A DNA stretch of 64,000 nucleotides from an uncultured Collinsella sp. (GCA_958445895.1 CAUCTV010000003.1:6653-70652), one strand, 5' to 3'. Positions 6,833-15,618 are shown, counted from the first letter of the stretch. A program made the numbers and translations. Notes: a model not told the origin generated them from the letters alone.

Positions 6833-9142
6833 ATGGCATTGACCCCCAACGAAGCATATGCGGCCAAACAGCCGTTTGTGGACAAGGAAACGCTCGAGCA
6901 TATCGTCGAGCAGTTCCCCACGCCGTTTCACCTATACGACGAGGCGGGCATCCGCCGCAACATGCAAGAGGTGCGCGACGCCTTTGCGTGGAACCCGGGC
7001 TTTAAGGAATACTTTGCCGTCAAGGCCAACCCTAACCCGGCACTCATCTCCATCCTCAACGAATACGGCTGCGGCTGCGATTGCTCGAGCTATACCGAGC
7101 TCATGATCGCCCGCTCACTGGGCATCACCGGCCACGACATCATGTTCTCGTCCAACGACACGCCGGCAGCGGACTTTGCCCTTGCAGATAAACTGGGCGC
7201 CATCGTCAACTTTGACGACATAAGCCATATCGAGTTCTTTGAGCGCGTCGCGGGCCCCATCCCCAAGACGGTAAGCTGCCGTTTTAACCCGGGCGGCCTG
7301 TTCCAGCTCTCCAACGGCATCATGGATAACCCCGGCGACTCCAAATACGGCATGACCACCGAGCAACTCTTCGAGGCCTTCCGCATGCTCAAGGCCAAGG
7401 GTGCCGAGAATTTTGGCATCCACGCCTTCCTTGCCAGCAACACCGTCACTAACGACTACTATCCCAAGCTCGCACGCATCCTCTTTGAACTTGCCGTGCG
7501 CCTGGAGCGCGAGACCGGCGCACATGTCGCCTTTATCAATCTGTCCGGCGGCGTCGGCATCCCCTATCTGCCCGAGCAGCAGGCCAACGACATTCACGCC
7601 ATCGGCGAGGGAGTGCATGCGGCATACGACGAGATCCTGGTTCCTGCCGGCATGGGCGATGTGGCCATCTGCACCGAGATGGGCCGCTTTATGATGGGCC
7701 CCTACGGCTGCCTGGTCACCAAGGCCATCCACGAGAAGCAGATTTACAAGGACTATATCGGCGTGGACGCAAGCGCCGTCGACCTCATTCGTCCCGCTAT
7801 GTACGATGCCTACCACCACATTACGGTGATGGGACAGCCGGGCGGCCCTGACAAGACCGCAGCACCGGTCACGAACACGTATGACATCACGGGCAACTTG
7901 TGCGAGAACAACGATAAGTTCGCCATCGACCGCGAGCTTCCGCATATCGACGTGGGCGACCTGCTCGTGATTCACGACACCGGTGCGCATGGCTACTCTA
8001 TGGGCTACAACTACAACGGCCGCCTGCGTTCCGCCGAGGTCCTGCTGCGCCCCGATGGCTCGGCCGACCTCATCCGACGCGCCGAGCGCCCGGGCGATTA
8101 TTTTGCCACGCTCGACGTGCTGCCGTGCGGCCGCGAGCTGCTGGCCAAATCGCGCGCCGAAAGCGCCCGCCGTCGCGCTCAGGACGAGCGCCTAGCAGTC
8201 GCCGCCCAATGGAACAAACGCATCCAGATCGCGGAAGCGAAGGAGAAGAACATGGATATCCGCAATCTCGAGGGCTCAATCGTCGCCCTTGTCACGCCGT
8301 TTAAAAAGGACGGCAGTGTCGACTTTGACGCGCTTGAGCGCCTTATCGATTTCCACCTGCAAAATGGCACTGACGCCATCCTCACCCTGGGCACCACCGG
8401 AGAGAGCGCCACGATGACCGACGACGAGGACAACTCCGTCGTCGCCGCCGTGGTCAAGCAGGTTGCAGGACGCGTCCCCGTCATTGCAGGCTCGGGCTCT
8501 AACTCCACGCAGACCATGCTCACCAAGTCGCTCACCTACCAAGGCCTGGGCGCCGACGGCCTGCTGCTCATTACCCCCTACTACAACAAGTCCAATGAAG
8601 AGGGTATCTATCAGCACTTTAAGACCGTCGCCGACGCCGTGGACATCCCCTGCATCCTGTACAACATCCCCGGCCGCTGCGGCTGCGGCATCAGCGAGCG
8701 CAACGTAGAGCGCCTGGCTGCGCACCCCAACATCATGGGCATCAAGGAGGCCTCAGGTAACGTCGCCTATGCCGCAAAGATTGCGCACTTGCTGTCCGAC
8801 GACTTCCGCATGTACTCGGGCGAGGACGCGCTCACCGTACCACTCATGAGCCTGGGCGCCTCGGGCACCATCAGCGTGTGGGCCGATGTTCAGCCGCAGC
8901 TCGTGCATGACATGTGCCGCGCCTACCTGGACGGCGACGTGGAGCGCGCCCGCGACATCCAGATTGCCGGCCAGCCGCTCATCAACGCCCTCTTTAGTGA
9001 GGTCAACCCCATCCCCGTTAAAGAAGCGCTCGCTCAGATGGGTATGATCGAGGCAAACTACCGCATGCCGTTATGCCCCATGGCCAACGACACGCGCGCT
9101 GCACTTACCGATGCTCTGAAGGGAGCTGGTCTGCTTGATTAA
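6833..9142 (+). CDS. lysA-dapA: Fused diaminopimelate decarboxylase / dihydrodipicolinate synthase (LysA-DapA)
   Basis: A single 769-codon frame encodes two enzymes of lysine synthesis. Residues ~1-470 are a LysA-type PLP decarboxylase: FAVKANPNP holds the PLP lysine, LSGGVGIPY is the glycine loop, and CTEMGRFMMGPYG and NLCENNDKFAIDRELP form the active site. Residues ~474-769 are DapA: LGTTGES, YNIPGRCGCG and the Schiff-base lysine in IKEASG. No stop separates them. At the junction an internal ATG (8252) is preceded by GGAG (8242-8245), so a free DapA of 296 residues could also be made. The first enzyme of the branch and the last are thus joined. Start ATG 6833 with GAGG ten bases upstream. 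It is controlled by the lysine riboswitch. Confidence 0.92.
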   Translation: MALTPNEAYAAKQPFVDKETLEHIVEQFPTPFHLYDEAGIRRNMQEVRDAFAWNPGFKEYFAVKANPNPALISILNEYGCGCDCSSYTELMIARSLGITGHDIMFSSNDTPAADFALADKLGAIVNFDDISHIEFFERVAGPIPKTVSCRFNPGGLFQLSNGIMDNPGDSKYGMTTEQLFEAFRMLKAKGAENFGIHAFLASNTVTNDYYPKLARILFELAVRLERETGAHVAFINLSGGVGIPYLPEQQANDIHAIGEGVHAAYDEILVPAGMGDVAICTEMGRFMMGPYGCLVTKAIHEKQIYKDYIGVDASAVDLIRPAMYDAYHHITVMGQPGGPDKTAAPVTNTYDITGNLCENNDKFAIDRELPHIDVGDLLVIHDTGAHGYSMGYNYNGRLRSAEVLLRPDGSADLIRRAERPGDYFATLDVLPCGRELLAKSRAESARRRAQDERLAVAAQWNKRIQIAEAKEKNMDIRNLEGSIVALVTPFKKDGSVDFDALERLIDFHLQNGTDAILTLGTTGESATMTDDEDNSVVAAVVKQVAGRVPVIAGSGSNSTQTMLTKSLTYQGLGADGLLLITPYYNKSNEEGIYQHFKTVADAVDIPCILYNIPGRCGCGISERNVERLAAHPNIMGIKEASGNVAYAAKIAHLLSDDFRMYSGEDALTVPLMSLGASGTISVWADVQPQLVHDMCRAYLDGDVERARDIQIAGQPLINALFSEVNPIPVKEALAQMGMIEANYRMPLCPMANDTRAALTDALKGAGLLD

Positions 9143-9875
9143 GACCGTCATTATGGGAACGGGCCGCATGGGCTCGCTCATCCGCACTACCGCCGAAGGC
9201 ATTGCCGACGCCTCCGGTCAGCCCGTTTTTGATATCGTCGCCCAGATCGGTTTTGATCTGTCCGAACTCGAGAGCGCACCGGCAGCCGACGTCATCATCG
9301 ACTTCTCGAACGTTGCGACCTTCGATGCCGTCGTTGCCTATGTCGAGCGCACGGGCGCCGCACTCGTTTCCGGCACCACGGGCTATTCGCCTGAGCAGAT
9401 GGACCGCCTGCGTGAGCTGGGTCAGAACGCCCGCGTCATGCACTCCGGGAATTTCTCCATCGGTATCGCAGCCCTGCGTCATCTGGTAGCACAGGCCACA
9501 CGCGAGCTGCCCGGCTTTGACTGCGAGATTGTCGAGACGCACCACAACCAAAAGGTTGACGCCCCGAGCGGCACCGCGAAGCTGCTGCTCGACGCCGTAG
9601 TTGAGGCCGAGCCCGAGGCAGGTTACCACCCCGTCTATGGCCGTGAGGGCATGTGCGGCGCGCGCGACCCCAAGGAAATCGGTATGCACTCGCTGCGCGG
9701 CGGCACCGTCGCCGGCGTGCACGAGGTGAGCTTCTTTGGCCAGGACGAGGAGGTCACGCTCACACACCGTGCCACGAGCCGACAAATCTTTGTCAACGGC
9801 GCCCTGGCCGCCGCCCAGAAGCTCGTCACCCACGACCCCGGCTTCTACACCTTCGACCAGGTCATGTTTGCCTAA
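9135..9875 (+). CDS. dapB: 4-hydroxy-tetrahydrodipicolinate reductase
   Basis: A 246-residue cytoplasmic enzyme catalysing the NAD(P)H-dependent reduction after DapA in the lysine/DAP pathway. Visible motifs are the nucleotide-binding GTGRMGS, SGTTGYS, and the signature ETHHNQKVDAPSGTA. The TTG start at 9135 overlaps the end of lysA-dapA by 8 bases and is preceded by GGGAG; an ATG seven codons in would cut the Rossmann strand, so TTG is preferred. Translational coupling with the upstream gene is likely. Confidence 0.95.
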   Translation: MIKTVIMGTGRMGSLIRTTAEGIADASGQPVFDIVAQIGFDLSELESAPAADVIIDFSNVATFDAVVAYVERTGAALVSGTTGYSPEQMDRLRELGQNARVMHSGNFSIGIAALRHLVAQATRELPGFDCEIVETHHNQKVDAPSGTAKLLLDAVVEAEPEAGYHPVYGREGMCGARDPKEIGMHSLRGGTVAGVHEVSFFGQDEEVTLTHRATSRQIFVNGALAAAQKLVTHDPGFYTFDQVMFA

Positions 9876-9914
9876 CCAGGTATCAACCGTACCCATGCAA
9901 AGGAGAAACAGCAT

Positions 9915-10634
9915 ATGAGTAACGCAGCCGAGATGGATGCACAGGAGATTATCAACTACATCGCCACCGCGCCCAAGAAGACGCCCGTCAAACTGTACGT
10001 GCGCGAGAAGCCGGGCATGAAGGTCCAGTGGGGCAATGCACACGTCTACGGCGGTCGTCGTGGCAAGACCGTCTTTGGCGACTGGGATGAGCTCAAGGCC
10101 ATCCTCGATGCCAATGCCGACTCCATCGACTACTACGACGTCGAGAATGACTGCCGCAACTCCGCCGTGCCCATGCTCGACCTCAAGGGCATTAACGCCC
10201 GCATCGAGCCGGGCGCGATCATCCGCGACCGCGTCGAGATCGGCGACCGCGCCGTCATCATGATGGGTGCCATCATCAACATCGGCTCCGTTATCGGCGA
10301 GGGCTCTATGATTGATATGGGCGCCGTCCTGGGCGGCCGCGCAACCGTGGGCAAGAACTGCCACATCGGCGCTGGCACCGTACTGGCAGGCGTCGTGGAG
10401 CCCGCCAGCGCCACGCCCGTCATCATCGAGGATGATGTCATGATCGGCGCCAACGCCGTGGTCCTGGAGGGTGTGCGCGTGGGCAAGGGCGCCGTCGTTG
10501 CCGCCGGCGCCGTATGCGTCGAGGACGTCCCCGCCGGCGCCGTCGTGGCCGGTGTCCCCGCCCACGTCATCAAGATGCGCGATGAGAAGACCGACAGCAA
10601 GACCGGCCTGGAGGAGGGCCTGCGCCAGCTCTAG
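9915..10634 (+). CDS. dapH: Tetrahydrodipicolinate N-acetyltransferase
   Basis: A 239-residue left-handed beta-helix acyltransferase. The N-terminal domain (residues ~1-85) is the DapH-type cap and the rest contains isoleucine-patch hexapeptides ([20 protein letters not shown], then [19 protein letters not shown]). Length and N-terminus match the acetyl-CoA-using DapH/YkuQ family (about 236 residues) better than succinyl-CoA DapD. It acetylates tetrahydrodipicolinate, committing this organism to the acetylase route. Start ATG 9915 behind AAAGGAG. Last gene of the lysine operon. Confidence 0.92.
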   Translation: MSNAAEMDAQEIINYIATAPKKTPVKLYVREKPGMKVQWGNAHVYGGRRGKTVFGDWDELKAILDANADSIDYYDVENDCRNSAVPMLDLKGINARIEPGAIIRDRVEIGDRAVIMMGAIINIGSVIGEGSMIDMGAVLGGRATVGKNCHIGAGTVLAGVVEPASATPVIIEDDVMIGANAVVLEGVRVGKGAVVAAGAVCVEDVPAGAVVAGVPAHVIKMRDEKTDSKTGLEEGLRQL

Positions 10635-10635
10635 G

Positions 10636-10663
10636 GTTGCGCGGTTTTACCAAACCGCGCAAC
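10636..10663 (+). terminator. Hairpin after dapH
   Basis: GTTGCGCGGTTT pairs perfectly with AAACCGCGCAAC around TACC, 2 bases after the dapH stop. No T run follows, so it may be an RNA-stabilising hairpin rather than a strict intrinsic terminator. Confidence 0.5.
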
Positions 10664-10677
10664 TAGTCGACGCTGCA

Positions 10678-10773
10678 AACGCCCCAGAGCGGCAATCTGA
10701 CGTTCAATCGTCGGGCATGACCAAAAGGTCAATGCCCTCCTCTTTCACGTCACCTTGCTCGCTCTGGGGCGTT
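10678..10773. other. Long structured palindromic element (RNA or repeat)
   Basis: An intergenic 96-base element. The outer arms pair as AACGCCCCAGAGC/GCTCTGGGGCGTT (13 bp), then GCAA/TTGC, then TGACGT/ACGTCA, with small internal loops. Nested inside is GGGCATGACC-AAAA-GGTCAATGCCC with one bulge. There is no coding potential. It could be a small RNA, a processing signal or a palindromic repeat. Confidence 0.6.
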
Positions 10774-10819
10774 TTCGCTGACGTATGCTCAACCTGTGGT
10801 GCAATTCAGCCCTAAACAA

Positions 10820-10852
10820 AAAGGCCGAAGCTCCAAGGGGGCTTCGGCCTTT
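10820..10852. terminator. Bidirectional terminator
   Basis: AAAGGCCGAAGC (10820-10831) pairs with GCTTCGGCCTTT (10841-10852), followed by TGCTTTCT. A-rich on the other side. Lies between the convergent dapH and nucleoid-associated protein genes. Confidence 0.85.
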
Positions 10853-10879
10853 GCTTTCTCGCTGTAGGTGTAACGCAAC

Positions 10880-11884
10880 TTATCGGTTCTCGATGCTGCC
10901 GATATTCTTGAGCTCGATGGAGATGAGGCCGTTGGGTTCGTTGACAAACTCGATGTACTCGGAGTTCGAACCCATCTCGGCCGGGAAGCTGATCTCGATA
11001 CCCGTGTCGGTTCGGATCTTATGATTGCGCACCGCTGCGCGTTCGACCTGCTTGCGCTCCACGGGAACGCGCTCAGGCACCTTCTCCTCGGTCAGCGCCG
11101 CACGCACGCTCTCCTTGATGACCGGCTCGTCCTCAAAGACCTCATCGACGATATCCCAAGGCGGCAGCTCCTCGTCATCCTCAACCTTCTCGGCAACGGC
11201 AGCCTTAACCTTAGCGAGCGCTACGGCCGTGTTGGCACCGTGCTCCTCGGCGACTTCCTCGACCACGCGCGTCACGGTGTCGATGACCTCCTTACCCGAT
11301 ACGCCCGTGTCGCACTGCAGCAGGCCATCGGGGATAAGCATACGGTCCTCGCCGGCAATCTTGCGCTTCTTGTCCACATAGCCGATCTCCATGGTGCTCG
11401 CACGCACGATGGCATAGCTCGGCACCTTTTGCGAGGGGTTCGGCAGAATGGCGTAGTGGCGCGCAATGTCGTTGCGCACCTCGCCCTCCTCGCGGCCCAC
11501 TTCGTGCATAAAAGCCTGCTTGGAGCCCAGCAGCATCACGGCAAACCAGCGGGCATCCTCATCGTCATCAAAGTCCGCCACAAGCACGTCAGTGGACTCG
11601 GCTTTCTCGGCCTTGGTGAGTTCGGAGGAGATAAACTCCGCAATCTGCTGAGACAGGTCCACGAACTCACGCTCACCAAAGAAATAGCCCTTGAGCTCGC
11701 CGCCAAACGCAGAGTTCTCGGCAAACGTGGCGCGTTTATTGTCGGCCGAGGTACGTGCACGGCGCAGATGTGTGGTCACGAAGTTGCGCACGGTACGGCT
11801 CTCGATATCGAGCTCGCGCTGGCTCATGACATTGACGGCAGAGTCAAAGTCCAGGATATGCAGAATCGCGTGATTGATTTTCAT
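10880..11884 (-). CDS. NdpA-family nucleoid-associated protein
   Basis: About 334 residues, matching the 37-kDa nucleoid-associated protein family (YejK/NdpA type): it opens with INHAILHILDFDSAVN, and carries the characteristic DDEDARWFAVMLLGSKQAF and IARHYAILPNPSQKVPSYAIV segments. The family binds the nucleoid in proteobacteria; in Gram-positives its role is little known. Residues ~225-290 are acidic and then basic. Start ATG 11884 (GGA nine bases upstream) is preferred over the ATG at 11893. Single gene with a terminator downstream. Confidence 0.8.
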   Translation of the reverse strand: MKINHAILHILDFDSAVNVMSQRELDIESRTVRNFVTTHLRRARTSADNKRATFAENSAFGGELKGYFFGEREFVDLSQQIAEFISSELTKAEKAESTDVLVADFDDDEDARWFAVMLLGSKQAFMHEVGREEGEVRNDIARHYAILPNPSQKVPSYAIVRASTMEIGYVDKKRKIAGEDRMLIPDGLLQCDTGVSGKEVIDTVTRVVEEVAEEHGANTAVALAKVKAAVAEKVEDDEELPPWDIVDEVFEDEPVIKESVRAALTEEKVPERVPVERKQVERAAVRNHKIRTDTGIEISFPAEMGSNSEYIEFVNEPNGLISIELKNIGSIENR

Positions 11885-11958
11885 ATACGGCATTCCGTTC
11901 TAGATCGATTTCGGCACGAACCAGTATAGCGGTCGATCCCGCCCCAGGCGCATCGGAG

Positions 11959-11994
11959 ATTGGTGCATCGGGGACAGGTTGCTTTGCACCAATG
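11959..11994. repeat. REP-like short inverted repeat
   Basis: ATTGGTGCA and TGCACCAAT flank GGGGACAGGTTGCTT. The GGGACAGG-type core recurs at 13188-13216 (opposite orientation), 46494-46556 and near 47231. Confidence 0.5.
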
Positions 11995-11995
11995 G

Positions 11996-13156
11996 TTAGC
12001 GCAGGAGCTCGGACTGCCAAGCCTCGAGCTGTTCTGCCAAACTCTTGCCGGCAGCGGGCATGTCGATCTGGGGGCGTTTGGGCAGCAGTGCGCATTTAAG
12101 GATTGCCACGATGGTCTGCGAGACAAAGCGTCGCGTATCCTTGTCAAAGCCTTGCGCAGCCTGGAGCATCACGGGCAGGCTCTCGCGCAGATTCCCAGCG
12201 ATATCCGCAAACCGCTCAGCACCCGTAGCCTCAAACACGGAGAACAACGCATCTACAAAACGCTCGCGCTCGCTAGGTGACACCGCAAGCAGCATCTCGC
12301 GAATGGAGCCATCAACGTATCGAGCACCGGCAGACAGGCGCTCACAGTACACGAAGTCGCGACCATCAACCACCCAGCTAAAGGGATTGTGCTGCAGCAG
12401 GCTGAACTCGGTGCTCTCAACGATGGCATAGTCCTCCTGTGTCTCGAACATCATGCCAAAGATCGACGACCGAGGCAGCGTCTTATCGATTCGACCGGAA
12501 AGATCGGCAAAGGCGCTGCCGCTCAGAAACTCCTCGACGAAGCCCGGACCATCATGGGAATACGCCCGTTCGATTCGCCCACGGGCGACATCGGAGCACA
12601 TCGCCGCACCGTACACCGCAAGGTTTCCGCCCTTGGAATGACCTCCGCACAAAAGCGGCCCGTCAATCGCATCCGCCGCCTCGTCCACATAACGCGCCGC
12701 GGATTCCTGGGCCGGCACAGGACACCGGAACGCCATGTTAAAGTCCTCTTTCCAGCCCACAATCGTGCTGTCGGTCCCCCGGAAGGAGAGATAACTAAAC
12801 CCCGCCGGAAACCGGAACGCCATGGCTGCAAACTGCTCCGTCGCCACCACATCGCTCACGGCACGATAGCCGCAAACGTGCACGCCACGGTAGCGAGGGC
12901 TTGCTGCCACGGCCTCCAGCAAGGCCCTGCTCCCCTCTGGGTCCCACAAGTCGTCAATCATGTCCCGGTAGCACTCGGCACGCAGCAGCTCGCGTACGTC
13001 TAGGCCCTGCCAGTTCGTCAGCTCCGCCATATCACCCGGCAAACGCAAATAGGACAACCACGCAAAGACCAGGCTATCCACCGCGCAGAACGGCCGCTCC
13101 TCAAACGGATCAAATGCCGTCTGGGCATAGGTCAAAAAATTAGGCGAATCCGACAT
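11996..13156 (-). CDS. Mbeg1-like (DUF2974) alpha/beta hydrolase
   Basis: A 386-residue protein. The nucleophile elbow LLCGGHSKGGNLAVY (GHSKGG with the catalytic Ser), FSYLSFRGTDSTIVGWKEDFNM and AYSHDGPGFVEEF are the marks of the DUF2974/Mbeg1-like family of predicted lipase-like hydrolases. No signal peptide or membrane segment is evident, so it should be cytoplasmic. Substrate unknown. The gene is flanked on both sides by REP-like inverted repeats (11959-11994 and 13188-13216). Start ATG 13156; GGGAGGG lies just upstream of it on the minus strand. Confidence 0.85.
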   Translation of the reverse strand: MSDSPNFLTYAQTAFDPFEERPFCAVDSLVFAWLSYLRLPGDMAELTNWQGLDVRELLRAECYRDMIDDLWDPEGSRALLEAVAASPRYRGVHVCGYRAVSDVVATEQFAAMAFRFPAGFSYLSFRGTDSTIVGWKEDFNMAFRCPVPAQESAARYVDEAADAIDGPLLCGGHSKGGNLAVYGAAMCSDVARGRIERAYSHDGPGFVEEFLSGSAFADLSGRIDKTLPRSSIFGMMFETQEDYAIVESTEFSLLQHNPFSWVVDGRDFVYCERLSAGARYVDGSIREMLLAVSPSERERFVDALFSVFEATGAERFADIAGNLRESLPVMLQAAQGFDKDTRRFVSQTIVAILKCALLPKRPQIDMPAAGKSLAEQLEAWQSELLR

Positions 13157-13187
13157 GGCCCTCCCATCAACTGTGGTGCATTGGGAT

Positions 13188-13216
13188 GGTGCAAAGTAAC
13201 CTGACCCCCTTGCACC
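13188..13216. repeat. REP-like short inverted repeat
   Basis: GGTGCAA (13188-13194) and TTGCACC (13210-13216) flank AGTAACCTGACCCCC, the complement of the core seen at 11959-11994. A further GGTGCA lies at 13175-13180. Confidence 0.5.
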
Positions 13217-13253
13217 AAAAAGGCGCCCGGGCCGTGTGGACCCGGACGCCTTT
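13217..13253 (-). terminator. Terminator of ldh
   Basis: On the minus strand AAAGGCGTCCGGGTCC pairs with the GGCCCGGGCGCC arm, then T5. 31 bases after the ldh stop. Confidence 0.85.
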
Positions 13254-13284
13254 CATTGTAGCCTGTTGCCCAAAAGAGCTTGAT

Positions 13285-14235
13285 TTAGCAGGAGAAATCG
13301 ACGCTGTCGATGATGTCCTTGAGGGCCTTGGCAGAGGCGGTGAGCTCATGTTGCTCGTCATCGTTCAGCGGCACGGGGACGCGGCAGACGACGCCGTCGC
13401 GACCAACGACGGTCGGCATGGAGATAGCAAGATCGGACAGGCCATACTCGCCCACCATGAGCGAGGAGACGGGCAGAACGGTCTGCTCATCGCGCATGAC
13501 GGCAGTGCAGATGCGCTTAACGGCCATAGCGACACCGTAGTAGGTGGCGTGCTTCTTCTCGATGATGGTGTAAGCGGAGTTCTTGACGTCCTCGGCGATG
13601 CGCTTCTCGGCGGCCTCGTGCTCCAGGTGGCCATGAAGCTCGCAGAAGGTGTTCAGCGGCACGCCGGCAACCTGGGCGCTGGACCAAGCGACAAACTCGG
13701 AGTCGCCGTGCTCGCCCATGACGTAAGCCTGGACATCGCGCGGGTCGACCTCGACGTGGGCACCAAGCATCTGCTGCAGACGGCCGGTGTCGAGCACGGT
13801 GCCGGAACCGATGACATGGCCCTCGGGCAGGCCGGACATCTTGATGGCAGCATAGGTCAGAACATCAACCGGGTTGGAGACGATTAGCAGAATGCCGTCG
13901 AAGCCGGACTTCTTAATCTCGGGGATAATGGACTTAAAGATGTTTACGTTCTTGTTGACCAGGTCCAGGCGGGTCTCACCGGGCTTCTGGGCAGCGCCAG
14001 CGGTGACGACGATCATGGCGGCGTCGGCGACATCGGAATAATCGCCGGCGTAGATCTTCATCGGCTCGGCAAACGTCATGCCGTGCGCGATATCCAAGGC
14101 CTCACCCTCGGCGCGGTTCTTGTCCACGTCGATGAGGACCATCTCGGAGAACAGACCGCTCTGCATCAGCGCGAACGCCGAAGACGAACCGACGAAACCG
14201 CAGCCGACAATAGCGACCTTCTTCTCGTTAACCAT
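13285..14235 (-). CDS. ldh: L-lactate dehydrogenase
   Basis: A 316-residue cytoplasmic NAD-dependent dehydrogenase that regenerates NAD+ by reducing pyruvate to L-lactate. Motifs: VAIVGCGFVGSSSAF (NAD fold), LIDVDKNRAEGEALDIAHG, VTAGAAQKPGETRLDL (the mobile loop with the pyruvate-binding Arg), IVSNPVDV, and AYVMGEHGDSEF with the catalytic His. The Gln before KPGETR favours lactate over malate. Single gene with its own terminator; a strong hairpin lies in the 5' leader (14262-14292). Confidence 0.95.
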   Translation of the reverse strand: MVNEKKVAIVGCGFVGSSSAFALMQSGLFSEMVLIDVDKNRAEGEALDIAHGMTFAEPMKIYAGDYSDVADAAMIVVTAGAAQKPGETRLDLVNKNVNIFKSIIPEIKKSGFDGILLIVSNPVDVLTYAAIKMSGLPEGHVIGSGTVLDTGRLQQMLGAHVEVDPRDVQAYVMGEHGDSEFVAWSSAQVAGVPLNTFCELHGHLEHEAAEKRIAEDVKNSAYTIIEKKHATYYGVAMAVKRICTAVMRDEQTVLPVSSLMVGEYGLSDLAISMPTVVGRDGVVCRVPVPLNDDEQHELTASAKALKDIIDSVDFSC

Positions 14236-14261
14236 AAGAAACTCCCATCTCACTCCACAAA

Positions 14262-14292
14262 CAAGCCGCCCGGGAACGACCCGAGCGGCTTG
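14262..14292 (-). other. Hairpin in the ldh leader
   Basis: CAAGCCGC pairs with GCGGCTTG and the stem continues as CGGG/CCCG after one mismatch, giving about 12 bp with a 5-base loop, 27 bases upstream of the ldh ATG. TTGTTTG follows on the minus strand; it might act as a weak terminator or stabiliser. Confidence 0.5.
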
Positions 14293-14436
14293 CCGTAATC
14301 CCAATACATCCAATCGGGACTTTGATTATGCTCCTATTCGCAGCCAAAAATCGACCGTTTACCGAAATTGTTTGCAGGATTCGTAAAATAACTGCACGAA
14401 ATCGGTTTCGAGCTATTGACGAGGCGAAATAGCTTT

Positions 14437-15600
14437 CTAATACAGGCACGCCTCGCGAATGGCCTCGACAGCCAAAGCAATCTGATCGGGTGGCAGAACC
14501 AGCGCCATGCGCACGTGCCCCTCGCCCGAAGGACCAAAGCTCGCGCCCGGCGTCACCACAACGCCGGCCTTCTCCATGAGCTCCTCGCAAAACGCCATGG
14601 AATCGGTGCGACCACCGGGAAGCTTGGCCCACACAAACATAGAGCCATGCGCGTTGGGACGCTCCCAGCCCAGGCCCTCAAGACCGTCGCACAGGACATC
14701 GCGGCGCTCCTGGTACTTCAGACGCTGTGCCTCGACCTCATCGCGCGGACCGTTCAGGCAGGCGATGGCGGCCTTCTGGATCGGGAAGAACATACCGAAG
14801 TCGATCTGGCTGCGCAGCTTGGCAAAGGCCGAGACCACGTCCTCGCGACCGACCAAAAAGCCAATGCGGGCACCGGTGACGTTAAACGACTTGGAAAGCG
14901 AGAAGAACTCCACACCCACCTCGAGCGCACCGGGATACTGCAAGAAGCTGCCACCCGGCTCGCCGTCGAACACGATGTCGGAGTATGCGTTGTCATGGAC
15001 GATGAGCAGGTCGTGCTCGCGGGCGAAAGCGATGATCTCCTCGTAGACCTCGGGCGTGCCCACCGAGCCGACCGGGTTCGCGGGCAGCGACACGATCATA
15101 TACTTGGCACGATCGGCAACCTCGGGATCGATACCCGCCACATAGGGCAGGTAATTGTGCTCGGCAATCAGCGGATAGTACTCGAGCTTGGCATCGGCGA
15201 TCTTGGCACCCGCCTCAAAGACCGGGTAGCACGGATCGGGCACCAGGATGGTGTCACCCGGGTCGAGCAGGGCCAGGCCCAAATGACCCACGCCTTCCTG
15301 CGTGCCGTTGCACGACTGCACCATGGACGGCGTAATGCCCGAAACGCCAAAGCGGCGCTCATAGTAATCGCACACGGCTTGCTTGAGTTCGGGCAGGTCG
15401 CGCAGGGCATACTTCCACATCTCAGGATCTTGGGCTGCTTGTGTGAGCGCCTCGACCACGTGGTCGTACGGCTTAAAGTCGGGCGTGCCCACGCTCATGT
15501 TGTAAATGGTCTTGCCCTGAGCCTTCAGTGCGAGAAGCTTGTTGTTGAGCGAGGCGAAGACCTCCGCGCCAAAGCGGTCGAGACGCTGCGATGCCTGCAT
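14437..15600 (-). CDS. Class I/II aminotransferase, DAP/N-acetyl-DAP type
   Basis: A 387-residue PLP aminotransferase of fold type I. Visible are NMSVGTPDFKPYDHVVEAL, VPDPCYPVFEAGAKI, SLPANPVGSVG, HDNAYSDIVFDG and the PLP-lysine segment FSLSKSFNVTGARIGFLVG. The sequence resembles LL-diaminopimelate and N-acetyl-LL-DAP (PatA-like) aminotransferases. Since the window encodes DapH and a candidate deacetylase but no other aminotransferase, it is the best local candidate for the transamination step of the acetylase pathway; substrate is inferred. Start ATG 15600 behind AAAGGTGG. A terminator-like hairpin lies only about 19 bases upstream of the ATG. Confidence 0.8.
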   Translation of the reverse strand: MQASQRLDRFGAEVFASLNNKLLALKAQGKTIYNMSVGTPDFKPYDHVVEALTQAAQDPEMWKYALRDLPELKQAVCDYYERRFGVSGITPSMVQSCNGTQEGVGHLGLALLDPGDTILVPDPCYPVFEAGAKIADAKLEYYPLIAEHNYLPYVAGIDPEVADRAKYMIVSLPANPVGSVGTPEVYEEIIAFAREHDLLIVHDNAYSDIVFDGEPGGSFLQYPGALEVGVEFFSLSKSFNVTGARIGFLVGREDVVSAFAKLRSQIDFGMFFPIQKAAIACLNGPRDEVEAQRLKYQERRDVLCDGLEGLGWERPNAHGSMFVWAKLPGGRTDSMAFCEELMEKAGVVVTPGASFGPSGEGHVRMALVLPPDQIALAVEAIREACLY

Positions 15601-15618
15601 GGTGCCACCTTTCGATAT

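Noticed and set aside
9105..10565. Long antisense open frame (486 codons) opposite dapB and dapH
   Set aside because: Product is His/Asp/Gly-rich low complexity typical of the antisense of GC-rich genes; the sense frames are clear enzymes.
14397..14410. CGAAA-TCGG-TTTCG palindrome upstream of ldh as a Rex redox operator
   Set aside because: Does not match the TTGTGA-type Rex consensus; could be chance.
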